64,000 nt of DNA, from assembly GCA_015065685.1 (NCBI GenBank), contig SVPU01000002.1, forward strand, positions 62,001-126,000. Direction: 5' to 3'. The DNA comes from Oscillospiraceae bacterium. GTDB lineage: Bacteria > Bacillota > Clostridia > Oscillospirales > Acutalibacteraceae. The notes under the pieces were generated by a model that had not been told where the DNA came from, ran no database searches, and saw nothing but the letters and a program-made list of their open reading frames with translations. Shown in pieces: positions 26,641 to 35,598 of this stretch. Positions within the stretch are counted from its first letter, which is position 1. The number at the start of each line of letters is the position of its first letter. Position numbers and translations under genes: made by a program.

Positions 26641-27576
26641 TCAAGAGGTATATGTGTTTAAAAAGTCGCCCACGGTTTGCTTAACATTTTCAGTATCAAC
26701 CAAAAAGCTTAAACCGTGCGATGCGCCTTCAACAGTTAAGATTTTACATTTATCACAAGCGTTTTCATAAGCTTTTTGGGACATTTCGCACGGCACAAAA
26801 TTATCACATTTACCGTGGATAAATAGTATCGGCATAGTGCATTTCTTAACAACCTCAACCGTGTTGTCCTTATAAAGCGAAAATTTACCGAATAACAAAC
26901 AAAAAACATTTAAAAACGGAATGAAAAAGTTGGCATTAATCTTGAAACTGTCCTTCGCAACCTTTTTAATAATATCCACAGGTGAAGTAAATCCACAATC
27001 GGCAATAACGCATTTAACCTGGCTCGGCAATCCTCTCTTGCAAGCTAAAACAACCGTTGTGGCTCCCATTGAAAGACCGCTGAATGCAATTTCCTCGGCA
27101 CCAAATTTACTAACCATCAGATTTGCCCAAGAAACCGCATCGTAGCTTTCTTTAACACCAAAGGTAATAAGTTTACCTTCGCTTCTGCCGTGGCTTCTCT
27201 GATCAATCAGCAAAACATTGAAGCCAAAATTTAAATACATACTAACCGCACACGAAAAATCTCTTGCGGCGGAAGAACGGTATCCGTGAACAAGAATTAT
27301 AGTCTTTTTCGAATTATTGTCATAATATCTCGCGGCTAATTTCAGTCCATCAAAGCTTGTTGTATAAATCCATTTATGCGGTTTTGAATTAACAACATCA
27401 ATGCCGTTTTGTATTGTTTCTTTAAATTCCTCGAGTGGTTTATTAACAGGCGAATCCATATCATCAACATCGCCCATATTTTGTTTTATAAAAGCAAGTG
27501 CAAAGAAATAAAACAGAACACCTAAGAAAACAAGCAAAATTATTAAAATTAGAAAAAACCAAAACAAATTAATCAC
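26641..27576 (-). CDS. Alpha/beta hydrolase with N-terminal membrane anchor
   Basis: An N-terminal transmembrane helix (residues 4-30) precedes a serine-hydrolase domain. The oxyanion segment ILVHGYRSSA lies near 95, the nucleophile elbow GLSMGA near 170, the catalytic Asp in HGKCDNFVP near 260 and His in ASHGLSF near 293. The arrangement is that of BAAT/acyl-CoA-thioesterase or dienelactone-hydrolase-like proteins of Clostridia. Substrate is unknown. Whether the catalytic domain faces in or out is uncertain. It starts 46 bases after tyrS, so it may belong to the same operon. Confidence 0.85.
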   Translation of the reverse strand: MINLFWFFLILIILLVFLGVLFYFFALAFIKQNMGDVDDMDSPVNKPLEEFKETIQNGIDVVNSKPHKWIYTTSFDGLKLAARYYDNNSKKTIILVHGYRSSAARDFSCAVSMYLNFGFNVLLIDQRSHGRSEGKLITFGVKESYDAVSWANLMVSKFGAEEIAFSGLSMGATTVVLACKRGLPSQVKCVIADCGFTSPVDIIKKVAKDSFKINANFFIPFLNVFCLLFGKFSLYKDNTVEVVKKCTMPILFIHGKCDNFVPCEMSQKAYENACDKCKILTVEGASHGLSFLVDTENVKQTVGDFLNTYTS

Positions 27577-27622
27577 CTTTATTTGTATTGCCTTTTAACA
27601 GAAAAAAATACAGTAGCATGCA

Positions 27623-28846
27623 TTAATTTTCAACAACAAATTTGTTATAAACCTTTTTGCCCTTTTTAACTATAACTTCGCCAAAGTCGGCAATATCGAA
27701 GCTCATAGCAGGGTCGGTGATTTTTTGGTTATCAACCGAAACACCGCCTTGTTGGATAAGTCTTCTTCCCTCGCCCTTTGAGGCAATAAGGCCGGCTTTT
27801 ACCATCATATCCAAAATACCGATTTTGCCATCGATGAAATCAGCTGCCGAAAGTGTGGTAGTGGGCATATTTTCATCATTACCGGCACCGCCGAACACTG
27901 CTCTTGCAGTTGCCTGTGCTTTTTCTGCCTCTTCTTCTCCGTGAACAAGTTTGGTAAGCTCATATGCCAAAATTTCTTTTGCAGTGTTTAATTGGCTGCC
28001 TTCCCAAGCATCCATCTTATCAATTTCTTCGAGCGGCAAGAAGGTAAGCATTCTGATGCATTTAAGAACATCCTTATCACCAACATTGCGCCAATATTGA
28101 TAGAACTCATAGGGAGAAGTCTTTTCGGGGTCAAGCCATACAGCACCGCCAACGGTTTTACCCATCTTCTTACCCTCGGAATTGAGCAACAAGGTAATTG
28201 TCATAGCATATGCATCCTTACCAAGCTTTTTGCGGATAAGCTCAGTACCGCCGAGCATATTACTCCATTGGTCATCGCCGCCGAACTGCATATTACAGCC
28301 ATATTCCTTGAAAAGATGATAGAAGTCATAGCTTTGCATAATCATATAGTTAAACTCAAGGAATGAGAGACCCTTTTCCATTCTCTGCTTATAACATTCT
28401 GCGCGAAGCATATTGTTAACCGAGAAGCACGCTCCAACCTCACGCAAAAGGTCAATATAGTTTAACTTTAAAAGCCAATCAGCGTTATTAACCATTTGTG
28501 CCTTGCCTTCGCCAAATTCAATGAATTTGCTCATCTGCTTTTTAAAGCAATCGCAATTGTGCTGAATTTGTTCGGCAGTCATCATAGAACGCATATCAGT
28601 TCTGCCCGAAGGGTCGCCTATATGACCAGTACCGCCACCTATTAGCGCAATAGGCTTGTTGCCTGCCATCTGCAAGCGTTTCATAAGGCAAAGTGCCATA
28701 AAGTGTCCAACATGCAAGCTGTCTGCAGTGGGGTCAAAACCAATATAAAAGGTTGCTTTACCCTCGTTAATAAGCTCTTTAATTTCATCCTCATCAGTAA
28801 CCTGAGCGATAAGTCCTCTCGCTACTAATTCATCATAAATCTTCAT
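27623..28846 (-). CDS. tyrS: Tyrosyl-tRNA synthetase
   Basis: Class I synthetase for tRNA-Tyr, 407 residues. The HIGH motif is HVGH in ADSLHVGHFMALC near residue 45, the tyrosine-binding YMIMQSYDF near 170, the KMSKS loop reads KKMGKTVGG near 230, and a C-terminal S4 RNA-binding domain (about 340-405) is present. Unlike many Firmicute tyrS genes it has no T-box leader: its ATG is 3 bases after the recN stop, so it must depend on the upstream operon. Confidence 0.96.
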   Translation of the reverse strand: MKIYDELVARGLIAQVTDEDEIKELINEGKATFYIGFDPTADSLHVGHFMALCLMKRLQMAGNKPIALIGGGTGHIGDPSGRTDMRSMMTAEQIQHNCDCFKKQMSKFIEFGEGKAQMVNNADWLLKLNYIDLLREVGACFSVNNMLRAECYKQRMEKGLSFLEFNYMIMQSYDFYHLFKEYGCNMQFGGDDQWSNMLGGTELIRKKLGKDAYAMTITLLLNSEGKKMGKTVGGAVWLDPEKTSPYEFYQYWRNVGDKDVLKCIRMLTFLPLEEIDKMDAWEGSQLNTAKEILAYELTKLVHGEEEAEKAQATARAVFGGAGNDENMPTTTLSAADFIDGKIGILDMMVKAGLIASKGEGRRLIQQGGVSVDNQKITDPAMSFDIADFGEVIVKKGKKVYNKFVVEN

Positions 28847-28849
28847 AAT

Positions 28850-30508
28850 TTAACTCCTATCTATCATTTCTTTCGCAGAATTATAAATATTTTCAGTAAT
28901 ATCACTACCTGACATAATTCGCGAAATTTCTTTAATTTTTCCGTCGTAATCGAGCGGCGTAACTTCGGTATAAGTTCTGCCGTTATTACTGCTTTTTGAA
29001 ATTAGCAAATGATTATCCGCTTTAGCGGCAATCTGCGCTAAATGGGTTACACAAATAACCTGTGTATTCTTTGAAACCTTTTTAAGCTGGGCAGCCGTTC
29101 GCTCAGCCGCAAAGCCGCTGATACCGGTGTCAATCTCATCGAATATCATAGTTTCCACATTATCGCGGCCCAAAAGCGAGCTCTTAATGCTAAGCATTAT
29201 TCTTGAAAGCTCACCGCCGGAAGCAATTTTGGAAAGCGGTTTTAAATTTTCCCCTAAGTTTGCCGAAATTAAGAATTCAACATTGTCGCACCCGTTTTTA
29301 GTGTATCTTCCACCCTTTATATCCACAACAAATTTAACATTCGGCATATTAAGATAGCTTAAAACCTCGCAAACCTCACGCTCGAAATTTTGAGCAGCTT
29401 TTATTCTTGTTTCGGTTAAAATTTCGGCCAGAGAAATAAGCTTTAATTTTGATTCTTCAAGCAATTTTGAAAGCTCGCCGATTCGCTTATCATAGCCTTC
29501 AATATTTTGCAGCTGCAGCTTAGCATCACTTAAAAATTCAAGCATTTTTTCTTCGGAGCCACCGTATTTAAGCATAAGTCTCTGCAAAAAGTCGAGCCTG
29601 CCGTTAATACTGTTAACATCCAAATTTGAAGCATCAAGAGAATCAAGATAACCGCTTATATTAGCCGCAGAATCCTCTGTTAGTGAAATTATTTCACTTA
29701 GCTTTAAAGCAAAACTGTCAAACTCATTCGATTTTAATCCACTGATTGATTTATAGGCGTTTTTGAGAAGAGTTAAAGCTCCGTCGTTCTCAGAATCACC
29801 GCTTAAAAGCTGTGAAGCGGCGGTAAAACCCTTTAAAACCGATTCATAATTTTCGGCAATTTCGAGCGAATGCTTAAGCTCTTCAATTTCGCCAATTTTT
29901 ATATTTGCAGTCTCAAGCTCATTGATCTGATATTTTAAAAGCTCGGTTTTGCGCTCCTTATCAGATTCAAATTCTTCAAGCGATACTAATTCTTTGCGAA
30001 TTTTGTTAAGATTTTTAAACTCGGAATAATATTCACTAATTTCATTCTCGTTTTGTGCCACTGCATCAATAAACGAAACATGCTTTTCGGGATTAAGCAA
30101 ATCCTGATTATCGTGCTGACCGTGAATATTGATAAGAGCTGATGCTATCTCACGCAAAACAGAAGCAGTAAATGGTTTACCGTTAATCTTGATTAAACCT
30201 TTGCCCGCAAGGCTTAATTTTCTTGTGATTAACACATTGCCATCTTCATCGGGAAAAACATCAAAGCATTTTAAAAATTCAATAGTCTCATCAGAAAAAT
30301 CGCCAAACAAAGCAGAAACCTCTGCCGAATCGCATCCATTTCTGATTAAATCCTTTGAGGTACGCTCGCCCAAAACCGCGTTTATAGAATCAATAACAAT
30401 TGATTTACCCGCACCCGTTTCACCCGTTAAAACATTAAATCCGTTTTTAAATTCAATTTCAGAACGCTCTATAACCGCAATATTTTCAATATGTAAATAT
30501 TTCAGCAT
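28850..30508 (-). CDS. recN: DNA repair protein RecN
   Basis: SMC-like ATPase that gathers broken DNA ends during recombinational repair. It has Walker A GETGAGKSIVIDS near residue 30, two long coiled-coil arms (about 150-370), the signature ASGGELSRIMLS near 430 and Walker B MIFDEIDTGISG near 460. Length 552 is typical. It lies between argR and tyrS; the nadK-argR-recN order is conserved in Clostridia and Bacilli. Confidence 0.96.
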   Translation of the reverse strand: MLKYLHIENIAVIERSEIEFKNGFNVLTGETGAGKSIVIDSINAVLGERTSKDLIRNGCDSAEVSALFGDFSDETIEFLKCFDVFPDEDGNVLITRKLSLAGKGLIKINGKPFTASVLREIASALINIHGQHDNQDLLNPEKHVSFIDAVAQNENEISEYYSEFKNLNKIRKELVSLEEFESDKERKTELLKYQINELETANIKIGEIEELKHSLEIAENYESVLKGFTAASQLLSGDSENDGALTLLKNAYKSISGLKSNEFDSFALKLSEIISLTEDSAANISGYLDSLDASNLDVNSINGRLDFLQRLMLKYGGSEEKMLEFLSDAKLQLQNIEGYDKRIGELSKLLEESKLKLISLAEILTETRIKAAQNFEREVCEVLSYLNMPNVKFVVDIKGGRYTKNGCDNVEFLISANLGENLKPLSKIASGGELSRIMLSIKSSLLGRDNVETMIFDEIDTGISGFAAERTAAQLKKVSKNTQVICVTHLAQIAAKADNHLLISKSSNNGRTYTEVTPLDYDGKIKEISRIMSGSDITENIYNSAKEMIDRS

Positions 30509-30521
30509 AAGATTACCGCCA

Positions 30522-30974
30522 TTATAAAAGCTTATTAATGCTTTCGCACAAACGCTTGGATTCCTCTTCGCCTGCAGTTACGATAATAATTGTATCGTCG
30601 CCCGCAAGAGAGCCCAACATCATATCACCAAACAACTCATCAACCGCAACACAAGCGCTCGAAGCCATACCGACATCGCATTTAATCACAACATTGTTAA
30701 GTGAATATTTAACATATTTCACTGCTCTGATTAAAAACTCTTGATAGCGGTTATATGACTTTGCAGAGTTTGCACTCTGGCGATGTGAGAGATAACGGTA
30801 ATTTCCGTTTTCATCTCTTCCCTTAACGAGCTTCAACTCTCTTATATCGCGCGAAACTGTTGACTGTGTAACATTAAAGCCTGCATCTTCAAGACCGTTT
30901 TGCAAATCCTCTTGAGTTAAACAGATTTTTTGCGAAATAAGTTCAAGAATTTTTTCTTGTCTTTTAGTTTTCAA
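30522..30974 (-). CDS. argR: Arginine repressor ArgR
   Basis: Hexameric arginine-sensing regulator. It has an N-terminal winged helix (about 1-70, with STVSRDIRELKL as recognition region) and a C-terminal arginine-binding and oligomerisation domain (about 80-150; GDDTIIIV). The track starts at an ATG at 30992. The TTG at 30974, giving MKTKRQEKILEL, fits better: TAGGAG lies 8 bases before it and it begins one base after the nadK stop. That gives 150 residues, the usual size. No arginine genes adjoin except argS about 20 kb away; the location is the conserved nadK-argR-recN cluster. Confidence 0.94.
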   Translation of the reverse strand: MKTKRQEKILELISQKICLTQEDLQNGLEDAGFNVTQSTVSRDIRELKLVKGRDENGNYRYLSHRQSANSAKSYNRYQEFLIRAVKYVKYSLNNVVIKCDVGMASSACVAVDELFGDMMLGSLAGDDTIIIVTAGEEESKRLCESINKLL

Positions 30975-30975
30975 T

Positions 30976-31821
30976 TTAAACACTCCTACCATCTTTAAAT
31001 TTATAGGATAACGTCTTAAAAAAAGAGCGATTATTCAGCCTTATTAACTGCACCGTCTTTTCAGAACGCTTAATTATAACTTCGGTATTAGGCTTCATTG
31101 AAGCCACCTTTCTGCCATCAACAGTTAAATAAATATCTGTTCTTTTCTTTGAGAAAGCCTTAAGCTTAATTATGTTATATGAGCCCAAAAGAATTGGTTT
31201 TGCAGAAAGTGAATGAGAGCATATCGGTGTGATGCAAAAAGACTCTGTAAGCGGGTCAATGATAGGTCCCCCTGCAGACATTGAATATGCGGTTGAGCCT
31301 GTAGGCGTTGAAACTATAAGGCCATCAGCCCTATAATTTACGGCATCCTTGCCAACACTGGCAGAAATATCAATAATTCTTGATATAAAGCCACTTGTTA
31401 TAACTGCATCATTAAGAGCGTTATATTCATTTATTAGCTTACCGTTATCATAAACACTAACCGAAAGCATCATTCTTTTTTCAATTACATATTCTTTGGT
31501 TTTGAGTTTTTCAATCAAACCCAACTCATTCTGTTCGATATTCGCAAGATAACCCATTCTACCCGCATTGATACCGAGGACAGGTTTATTATCAAGGGCG
31601 GCGCGTTTGGCATAGCGCATAATAGTACCGTCTCCACCAATGGTAATAATAAAGTCTGCGATTTTAAAAAGCTCATCCTCGGGCAAATGGTTAAAGCCCG
31701 TAGCACAGATATTATCGGGTATATACGCTTCAAAACCATTTGCATTAAGTATTCCCGATAGCCTTTCAACAACTTCGGCAGAGCCGTATTTATCGAGATT
31801 AGGTATAACTGCAACCTTCAT
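30976..31821 (-). CDS. nadK: NAD kinase
   Basis: Phosphorylates NAD to NADP. Family motifs are present: GGDGTIMRYAKRA near residue 62, the NAD-contacting GINAGRMGYLA near 83, a second NAD-binding stretch NYRADGLIVSTPTGSTAYSMSAGGP near 163, and C-terminal VDGRK. The length of 281 residues is normal. It is 13 bases after tlyA and one base before argR, within the long isoprenoid/repair operon. Confidence 0.96.
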   Translation of the reverse strand: MKVAVIPNLDKYGSAEVVERLSGILNANGFEAYIPDNICATGFNHLPEDELFKIADFIITIGGDGTIMRYAKRAALDNKPVLGINAGRMGYLANIEQNELGLIEKLKTKEYVIEKRMMLSVSVYDNGKLINEYNALNDAVITSGFISRIIDISASVGKDAVNYRADGLIVSTPTGSTAYSMSAGGPIIDPLTESFCITPICSHSLSAKPILLGSYNIIKLKAFSKKRTDIYLTVDGRKVASMKPNTEVIIKRSEKTVQLIRLNNRSFFKTLSYKFKDGRSV

Positions 31822-31834
31822 CTAATCTTCCTTT

Positions 31835-32641
31835 CTAGATATTCAAAGCCTCGTAAGAAGCGTTAACTATGTCTTCTGCATTAACCCTTACCGAATGATT
31901 TTCATCATTCTTCTCAATGTAACATAAATACTCAATATTTCCCTCAGGGCCTTTAACCGGTGAAAAGTCAAGACCAAGCAATGAAAATTGTTCTTCTTTT
32001 ATTAGTTCGAGAATTTTTTCAATAACAGCAATGTGAACATTTTTTTCTCTGACAACACCTTTTTTGCCCACATTCTCTTTTCCCGCCTCAAACTGCGGTT
32101 TAATAAGACAAACTGCCCTACCGCCTTGCTTTAATAGTGTTCGCATAACAGGTAAAATATGTGAAAGCGAAATAAAAGAAACATCAACCGAGGCAAAATC
32201 TAATTCTTCAGGGATTTGCTCGTTTGTTACATATCTGAAGTTAGTTCTCTCAAGGTTAACAACGCGCTCATCGGTCCTTAGTTTCCATGCAAGTTGTCCG
32301 TAACCTACATCAATTGCATAAACCTTGCTAGCGCCGTTTTGAAGCATACAATCGGTAAAGCCACCTGTTGATGCGCCAATATCGGCACAAACAAAGCCGT
32401 TTAAATTAACACCGAAAACATTTACTGCTTTTTCAAGCTTTAATCCACCGCGGCTAACATATTTAAGCCCATGACCACGAACTTCAATAACATCATCGGG
32501 TTTTACGGTGTTTCCCGCTTTATCTGATTTCTGATTGTTAACAAAAACAATTCCCGCCATAATTAAGGCTTTTGCCTTTTCTCTGCTTTCGGCAAAACCA
32601 CGCTCAAAAAGTGCAACATCTAATCTGATTTTATCTGCCAT
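31835..32641 (-). CDS. tlyA: TlyA-family rRNA 2'-O-methyltransferase (S4 plus FtsJ domains)
   Basis: An N-terminal S4 RNA-binding domain (about 4-65, RLDVALFERGFAESREKAKALI) is fused to an FtsJ-like SAM methyltransferase (about 80-265). The SAM site is DIGASTGGFTDCML and the later motifs are SVDVSFISL and LIKPQFEAG. TlyA methylates cytidines in rRNA; some homologues were called hemolysins, but that name is not supported here. It overlaps the dxs stop by 11 bases, a typical arrangement in Firmicutes (yqxC after dxs). Confidence 0.94.
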   Translation of the reverse strand: MADKIRLDVALFERGFAESREKAKALIMAGIVFVNNQKSDKAGNTVKPDDVIEVRGHGLKYVSRGGLKLEKAVNVFGVNLNGFVCADIGASTGGFTDCMLQNGASKVYAIDVGYGQLAWKLRTDERVVNLERTNFRYVTNEQIPEELDFASVDVSFISLSHILPVMRTLLKQGGRAVCLIKPQFEAGKENVGKKGVVREKNVHIAVIEKILELIKEEQFSLLGLDFSPVKGPEGNIEYLCYIEKNDENHSVRVNAEDIVNASYEALNI

Positions 32642-34472
32642 TATCTACTCCGTTAATAAATTTAATCATTGAAGCACTGTCAAGACCGTTTAAAGCAAGT
32701 GCTCTGCCAACAGTCATTGATGGCACAAATTTATTATTGATTGCCCGAATTTTAAATTCACCCTTGAAACCGTTTTCGTGCAGTAATGCCGATAAATGCT
32801 CACCTACACCGCCACTTTTTTCGGTTTCTTCAAAAATGAAAATTCGTTTATAATTTAAAATTTCGGTAATTAGTTTATCCTCAAGCGGAAAGATTTTATT
32901 GAGTTTTAAAACATCAAAATTCTTTTGCTTTTCATAAGCCTTACAAGCCTCGAAAAACAGCCTTCCGTAAGAAATAACCAAAGTATCGTTCCGCGATTTG
33001 AAAAAATTATAATCCGATTTAAAATCGAAATTAATATTTTCACACTCTGCACCGCGAGGATAGCGGATTGCAACATTATTATCATTTTGTGCGGCAAATT
33101 CAATGCGATATTCCAATTCCTTATGGGTTGCAGGTGAATAAATTTGAATTTTAGGCACACTCGTTAAAAACGAAATATCAAACACGCCTTGGTGCGTCTC
33201 GCCGTCTTCTCCAACAATTCCCGCGCGGTCAATTAAAAGCCGAAGCGGCAAACCTTCGGTTGCAACATCGTGAACGAGCTGATCATAAGCTCTTTGCAGA
33301 AAGGATGAATAAACCACAAAGAAAGGCTTTGCACCTTGCTTGCTAAGACCCGCAGAAAATGTTACAGCGTGTTGCTCAGCAATGCCAACATCGAAAAATC
33401 TCTCGGGGAATTTTTCTTGAAACTCTGAAAGTCCCGTTCCTTCGGTCATAGCAGCGGTTATTGCGCATATTTTAGAGTCGGTTTCTGCCAACTTACAAAG
33501 GGTTTTGCCCGCAATACTCGAAAAAGTGTCCGCTTTATTAACCGCACACCCCTCACAAATATCAAACGGAGAAACCCCGTGATAATTTTTGGGGAATTCT
33601 TCAGCTAATGAATAACCCTTGCCTTTAGTTGTTACAACGTGAATAAGCGAAGGCTCGTTACTCTCATAGGCAATTTTAAATAAATCCTCCATTTGAGAAA
33701 TATTATGGCCATCAACCGGACCTAAATAATCAAACCCTAGAGATGTGAAAATATTCTTTTTATAAATAACTGTCTTAAAAGCATCCTTTAAAACAGAAAT
33801 AACATGCTTTAAATATTTACCGATAAAAGGTATGCCCATCAAAATTTTGGCTATAGCATTTTTAAATTTATGATAACGCGGTTTATTGCGCATTTTAGTT
33901 AAGCTGCGTGCAAGCGAGCCAACATTTTCTGAAATGGACATTTCATTATCATTCAAGATAACAATGAAATTTCCTTTTGAGCTGCCCGCATTATTTAATG
34001 CTTCATAGGCCATGCCGCCTGTCATGGCACCATCCCCAATAACAGCAACGGCTGTTCCCTTTTGACCCAAAAGCTTTTTGGCTTTGAAAATACCGAAAGC
34101 TGCCGAAATTGAATTACTGCTATGTCCTGTGATAAAGGGGTCGTGCTCGCTTTCACTCGGTCTCATAAACCCTGAAATGCCACCCTCCGTGCGCAATGAG
34201 GCAAATTTATCAAAACGGCCTGTTAGCAGCTTGTGAGTATAACACTGATGACCGACATCGAAAATGATAGCATCTTCAGGGGAATTGAAAACCCTGTGAA
34301 GAGCCACTGTCAATTCTACCGAGCCTAAATTAGAGGCCAGATGACCGCCGTTTTTAGAAACAGTTTCAATAATGCAGTTTCTGATTTCATCACACAAAAC
34401 CGATAATTCATTTTTATTCAATTTTTTAATATCTGTTGGAGACTTAATATCTTTTAAAATTGAATATTCCAA
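32631..34472 (-). CDS. dxs: 1-deoxy-D-xylulose-5-phosphate synthase
   Basis: First enzyme of the MEP isoprenoid pathway; joins pyruvate and glyceraldehyde 3-phosphate with thiamine diphosphate. The ThDP motif GDGAMTGGMAYEALNNAG lies near residue 145, HLASNLGSVELTVALH near 42, and the transketolase-type central domain (about 310-470) contains FDVGIAEQHAVTFSAGL with the cofactor-activating Glu. Length 613 is normal. With ispA 17 bases upstream it supplies and uses isoprenoid precursors. Confidence 0.97.
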   Translation of the reverse strand: MEYSILKDIKSPTDIKKLNKNELSVLCDEIRNCIIETVSKNGGHLASNLGSVELTVALHRVFNSPEDAIIFDVGHQCYTHKLLTGRFDKFASLRTEGGISGFMRPSESEHDPFITGHSSNSISAAFGIFKAKKLLGQKGTAVAVIGDGAMTGGMAYEALNNAGSSKGNFIVILNDNEMSISENVGSLARSLTKMRNKPRYHKFKNAIAKILMGIPFIGKYLKHVISVLKDAFKTVIYKKNIFTSLGFDYLGPVDGHNISQMEDLFKIAYESNEPSLIHVVTTKGKGYSLAEEFPKNYHGVSPFDICEGCAVNKADTFSSIAGKTLCKLAETDSKICAITAAMTEGTGLSEFQEKFPERFFDVGIAEQHAVTFSAGLSKQGAKPFFVVYSSFLQRAYDQLVHDVATEGLPLRLLIDRAGIVGEDGETHQGVFDISFLTSVPKIQIYSPATHKELEYRIEFAAQNDNNVAIRYPRGAECENINFDFKSDYNFFKSRNDTLVISYGRLFFEACKAYEKQKNFDVLKLNKIFPLEDKLITEILNYKRIFIFEETEKSGGVGEHLSALLHENGFKGEFKIRAINNKFVPSMTVGRALALNGLDSASMIKFINGVDNGR

Positions 34473-34489
34473 AATGTTACAACATCCTT

Positions 34490-35365
34490 TTAATAATTTC
34501 TGTTAAGTAAGCTTGAGGTTAACTCGATTAAAAACTCTGTATTGCCCTCGAATTTTGATAAACACTCAAGTGCCTTTTGTGTTAATTCTTGCGCCAATGC
34601 CTTGGCGTTCTCGAGACCCAAAATACTAACGAGCGTTGTTTTATTATTATCGGCATCACTTCCAATGGGTTTGCCGAGCAGCTTTTCATCGCCCGTGATA
34701 TCAAGAATATCATCAATAATCTGAAAGGCTAATCCCAAATTCAAAGCATAGTTGGTGGCGTTTTGCAAATCTTCTTCACTGCCGCCGCCCAAAACAACAC
34801 CGATTTCTGCAGAAGCCGAAAGCAAAGCACCCGTTTTCATCATATACATTCTGGTGATTTGCTCTGCGTTTGGGGTGCATTCTTCAAACCAAAGGTCTAA
34901 AACCTGACCACCAATCATTCCGTTAAAGCCCGCACGTTCTGCTAATATGCTAATGGCCTTAATCTTTCTCTCGGCACAAGCAGAAGAATCGGCAGCAATT
35001 TTAAAGCTTTCCGTTAATAGATTATCCCCTGCAAGCAGAGCAATATCCTCGCCAAACTTTTTATGGCACGCAGGTTTTCCTCTTCTCAAATCATCGTTAT
35101 CCATGCAAGGCAAATCATCGTGGATAAGCGAATATGTGTGAATCATTTCGATTGCCACACAAAAAGGAAGCACATCGCTATCGGCAGCTCCGAAAAGCTT
35201 TGCAAATTCTAGCATTAATATAGGTCTTATTCTTTTTCCGCCCAAAAGCAAGCTGTAACGCGATGCTTGGTTAACAAGCGCATATTCTGAATTACTTTCG
35301 GGGAATTTTTCATTGATTGTTTTCTCAATCAGATTAACATAACTTTCAAATTTCGATTTAAACAA
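34490..35365 (-). CDS. ispA: Polyprenyl synthetase (farnesyl/geranylgeranyl diphosphate synthase)
   Basis: Condenses IPP with allylic diphosphates. The first aspartate-rich motif is HDDLPCMDNDDLRRGKPACH near residue 83 and the second is FQIIDDILDITGD near 212. KRIRPILMLE near 45 provides substrate-binding residues. At 291 residues and by operon position (xseA-xseB-ispA-dxs) it is the IspA-type short-chain synthase. Exact chain length cannot be read safely from sequence alone. Confidence 0.95.
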   Translation of the reverse strand: MFKSKFESYVNLIEKTINEKFPESNSEYALVNQASRYSLLLGGKRIRPILMLEFAKLFGAADSDVLPFCVAIEMIHTYSLIHDDLPCMDNDDLRRGKPACHKKFGEDIALLAGDNLLTESFKIAADSSACAERKIKAISILAERAGFNGMIGGQVLDLWFEECTPNAEQITRMYMMKTGALLSASAEIGVVLGGGSEEDLQNATNYALNLGLAFQIIDDILDITGDEKLLGKPIGSDADNNKTTLVSILGLENAKALAQELTQKALECLSKFEGNTEFLIELTSSLLNRNY

Positions 35366-35367
35366 GT

Positions 35368-35571
35368 CTACGTCTCCGCCTCAAACTCAGTAAGCTCAAC
35401 AATTTTAGTTTTTGCATTTTCCAAGGCTTTTTTGCAATCTAAAGAATTTTTCATACCCTCTTCAAAAAGCGAAATAGACTCTTCAAGTGAAATATCGCCT
35501 TTTTCGAGTTGTTCAACAATTTTTTCTAATGAAGAAAGAGATTTCTCAAAATCAGTATTTTTTTCAGACAT
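35368..35571 (-). CDS. xseB: Exodeoxyribonuclease VII small subunit
   Basis: A 67-residue helical protein with the XseB pattern FEKSLSSLEKIVEQLEKGDISLEESISLFEEGM. Several XseB copies coat the helical arm of XseA in the ExoVII complex, which degrades single-stranded DNA. It starts 27 bases after xseA and ends 2 bases before ispA. Confidence 0.95.
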   Translation of the reverse strand: MSEKNTDFEKSLSSLEKIVEQLEKGDISLEESISLFEEGMKNSLDCKKALENAKTKIVELTEFEAET

Positions 35572-35598
35572 AATATTAACCTTTCGTGAAAATTATGA

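Noticed and set aside
31835-32641. TlyA as a hemolysin or virulence factor
   Set aside because: The S4 plus FtsJ layout and the position after dxs indicate an rRNA methyltransferase; there is no secretion signal.
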